Assembly (NCBI RefSeq): GCF_040702995.1
Contig: NZ_CP159992.1
Location: forward strand, 4,489,501 to 4,553,500
From: Paenibacillus sp. AN1007
GTDB taxonomy: Bacteria; Bacillota; Bacilli; Paenibacillales; Paenibacillaceae
Reading direction: 5' to 3'
Length of the DNA: 64,000 nucleotides
A model generated the notes under the pieces. The model did not search any database, was not told the DNA's origin, and saw nothing but the letters and a program-made list of their open reading frames with translations. Position 1 is the first letter of the stretch, and each line of letters starts with the position of its first letter. The position numbers and the translations under genes are program-made. Positions 62,793 to 64,000 of this stretch are shown here, one piece after another.

Positions 62793-64000
62793 TGGCTAAA
62801 GAAAGCTTCGACAAAGAGATTCAGTTCCTGCGGATGCTGTCTCTGACCAGCGGTGCATATAACCGTCAGCAGTACGCCAAACGACTGGGCATCTCTGTAC
62901 ATACCTTTGATAAAACACAGCGCAAGCTGCGAGACATTCGCCAAAGCCTGACAGACCCGCACACCGACAGTGAGGGCGGATCGGAGATAACGGACCTTGT
63001 CCGATTTCAATACGGCGAGTCTGCCGAGCCGCTGCTGCTCTTCCTTTTTCGCGCCAAATCCATGAAAGAAACCGAAGTGGAGCGCCTGTCTGTTATTATA
63101 CGTACACTTCAGGATGCTGCCTTGACCGCAATGGAACTGCTTGATGCATGCTGCGCGGACCTGCCGGAGGAACTGGCTCTGCCGGATGAGAAAACGATCC
63201 GCTCGGATCTAAAGTATCTGGAGGAAGTGGGCGCCATTCGCAGAGAACCTGGCGGCCGTCCCTATCGATATGCGCTGCAGCAGGATGTGCTGACCAAGCT
63301 GACGCCGGAGGAGCAGCTGGAACTGTACGACTTCGTGGACATTATGGCGAATACGCAGGTTCCATCGGTGCAGGGATATTTATTACGGGATAGTCTGAAA
63401 AAAGTAATTAAGGCAAATTATCAGCAGGAAGAAGCAACAGAGCCATATATTTATAAGTACCATTATTATTCACGTATTCTGGACGAAGCACATCTGTATA
63501 CCATACTCGGTGCAATCCGCCAGCGCAGACGTGTGCAGTTTAAGTATTTTTCACCAAAGAAACCGTCCAGCTACAGCTCGCAAAATACCAATCCGAAGTT
63601 CGAACGCGAGGCTGGTGGGAGCTCTAACCGGATCATTCCGATTGAGGTGGTTTATGATCATCAGTACGGCCGCTGGTATGTGATCGGGTATCAGAGCCGG
63701 CGAAGATTCGTAAAGTTTCGTATGGAGGGCATCACCCAGCTCGAGGAGCTTCACTCTATCGAAGAAGAGCATATGCAGCAGTTGAAACAAGAATGGGCGG
63801 AGATCAGCCGGTTCAGCTGGCTTGTCGATACGGGGCGTACGGTGACGGTGCAGGCGCGCTTTTTCCATCCGACAGATGGTCAGCGCAACTTTATTCTGGA
63901 TCGCGTGAAGCTGCAGGGACAGTGGGGAACGATTACCCCGGAGACGGATCAGACCTTTCTGTATGAAATTCAGGTCAACGGCACCACCGAAATTAAGCCC
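62793..64000 (+). CDS. WYL-domain transcriptional regulator (3' end outside window)
   Basis: About 402 residues are visible. N-terminal winged-HTH (SGAYNRQQYAKRLGISVHTF), central helical part, and the WYL domain with IEVVYDHQYGRWYVIGYQSR (W-Y-V variant of WYL), ending in a WCX-type segment. WYL domains bind nucleic acids or nucleotides and control defence and RNA/DNA repair genes. Divergent from the ncRNA-rsr-rlaP-hen1-pnkp operon, so it is a candidate regulator of RNA repair. ATG 62793 follows GGGAGTGAG. Confidence 0.85.

Overview
The window comes from a low-to-mid GC Gram-positive bacterium, most probably a Paenibacillus. Evidence: strong AAGGAGG-type ribosome sites, Bacillales-restricted families (YqkE, YwaF/TIGR02206, LCP, AdeR-ald, stalk-domain proteins) and a GH9-CBM3-FnIII endoglucanase and a GH125 mannosidase of the kind common in that genus. 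No phage, plasmid or IS transposase was seen. Two genes are broken by apparent single-base insertions.

Layout. 0-7.3 kb: secreted GH9 cellulase (runs off the left edge), a chemoreceptor, an LCP cell-wall ligase and a membrane acyltransferase. 7.3-12 kb: a secreted repeat protein, then a two-gene RiPP-like locus (8300-9542): a ComQ/isoprenyl-diphosphate-synthase-like enzyme and an 80-residue precursor with a nitrile-hydratase-type leader and a C-terminal Cys-Gly-Pro-Trp-Arg-Asp tail resembling ComX, facing a 7TM histidine kinase. 12-22.8 kb: mostly housekeeping and envelope genes (MFS, cyclophilin lipoprotein, SDR, VOC dioxygenase, stalk protein, second chemoreceptor) plus a MITE-like hairpin element at 17.1 kb. 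22.9-31.4 kb: a sigma-54 island: rpoN, a sigma-54 enhancer-binding protein, proline dehydrogenase, P5C dehydrogenase and aspartate ammonia-lyase, with three sigma-54 (-24/-12) promoters; the last two genes carry apparent +1 frameshifts. 31.5-40 kb: a STAND regulator, adeR-ald, a PD-(D/E)XK nuclease, a 1.2-kb non-coding stretch with nested palindromes and degenerate repeats, and a small kinase. 40.3-46.4 kb: sugar-utilisation genes (AraC, TIM-barrel isomerase, Gfo/Idh/MocA, GH125, LacI). 46.5-50.4 kb: ECF sigma/anti-sigma pair, Mug glycosylase, AEC transporter. 50.7-54.6 kb: a type VII secretion toxin with a glycine-zipper tail, three tandem paralogous two-TM putative immunity proteins and an EspG-like protein.

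54.8-64 kb: an acyltransferase-fold protein, then an RNA repair operon on the minus strand, in transcription order: a non-coding RNA, Ro60/Rsr, an RlaP-type nucleotidyltransferase, Hen1 and Pnkp. A WYL regulator is divergent from it. The non-coding RNA (62476-62602) is the most striking element. It reads as a circularly permuted tRNA (anticodon arm with GUU, T arm, capped acceptor stem, D arm) mounted on a long terminal stem. This is the architecture expected of a Y RNA tRNA-mimic made together with its Ro partner.

The two systems most worth following are the permuted-tRNA Y RNA/RNA-repair operon and the ComQ-like prenyltransferase/NHLP-leader peptide locus.
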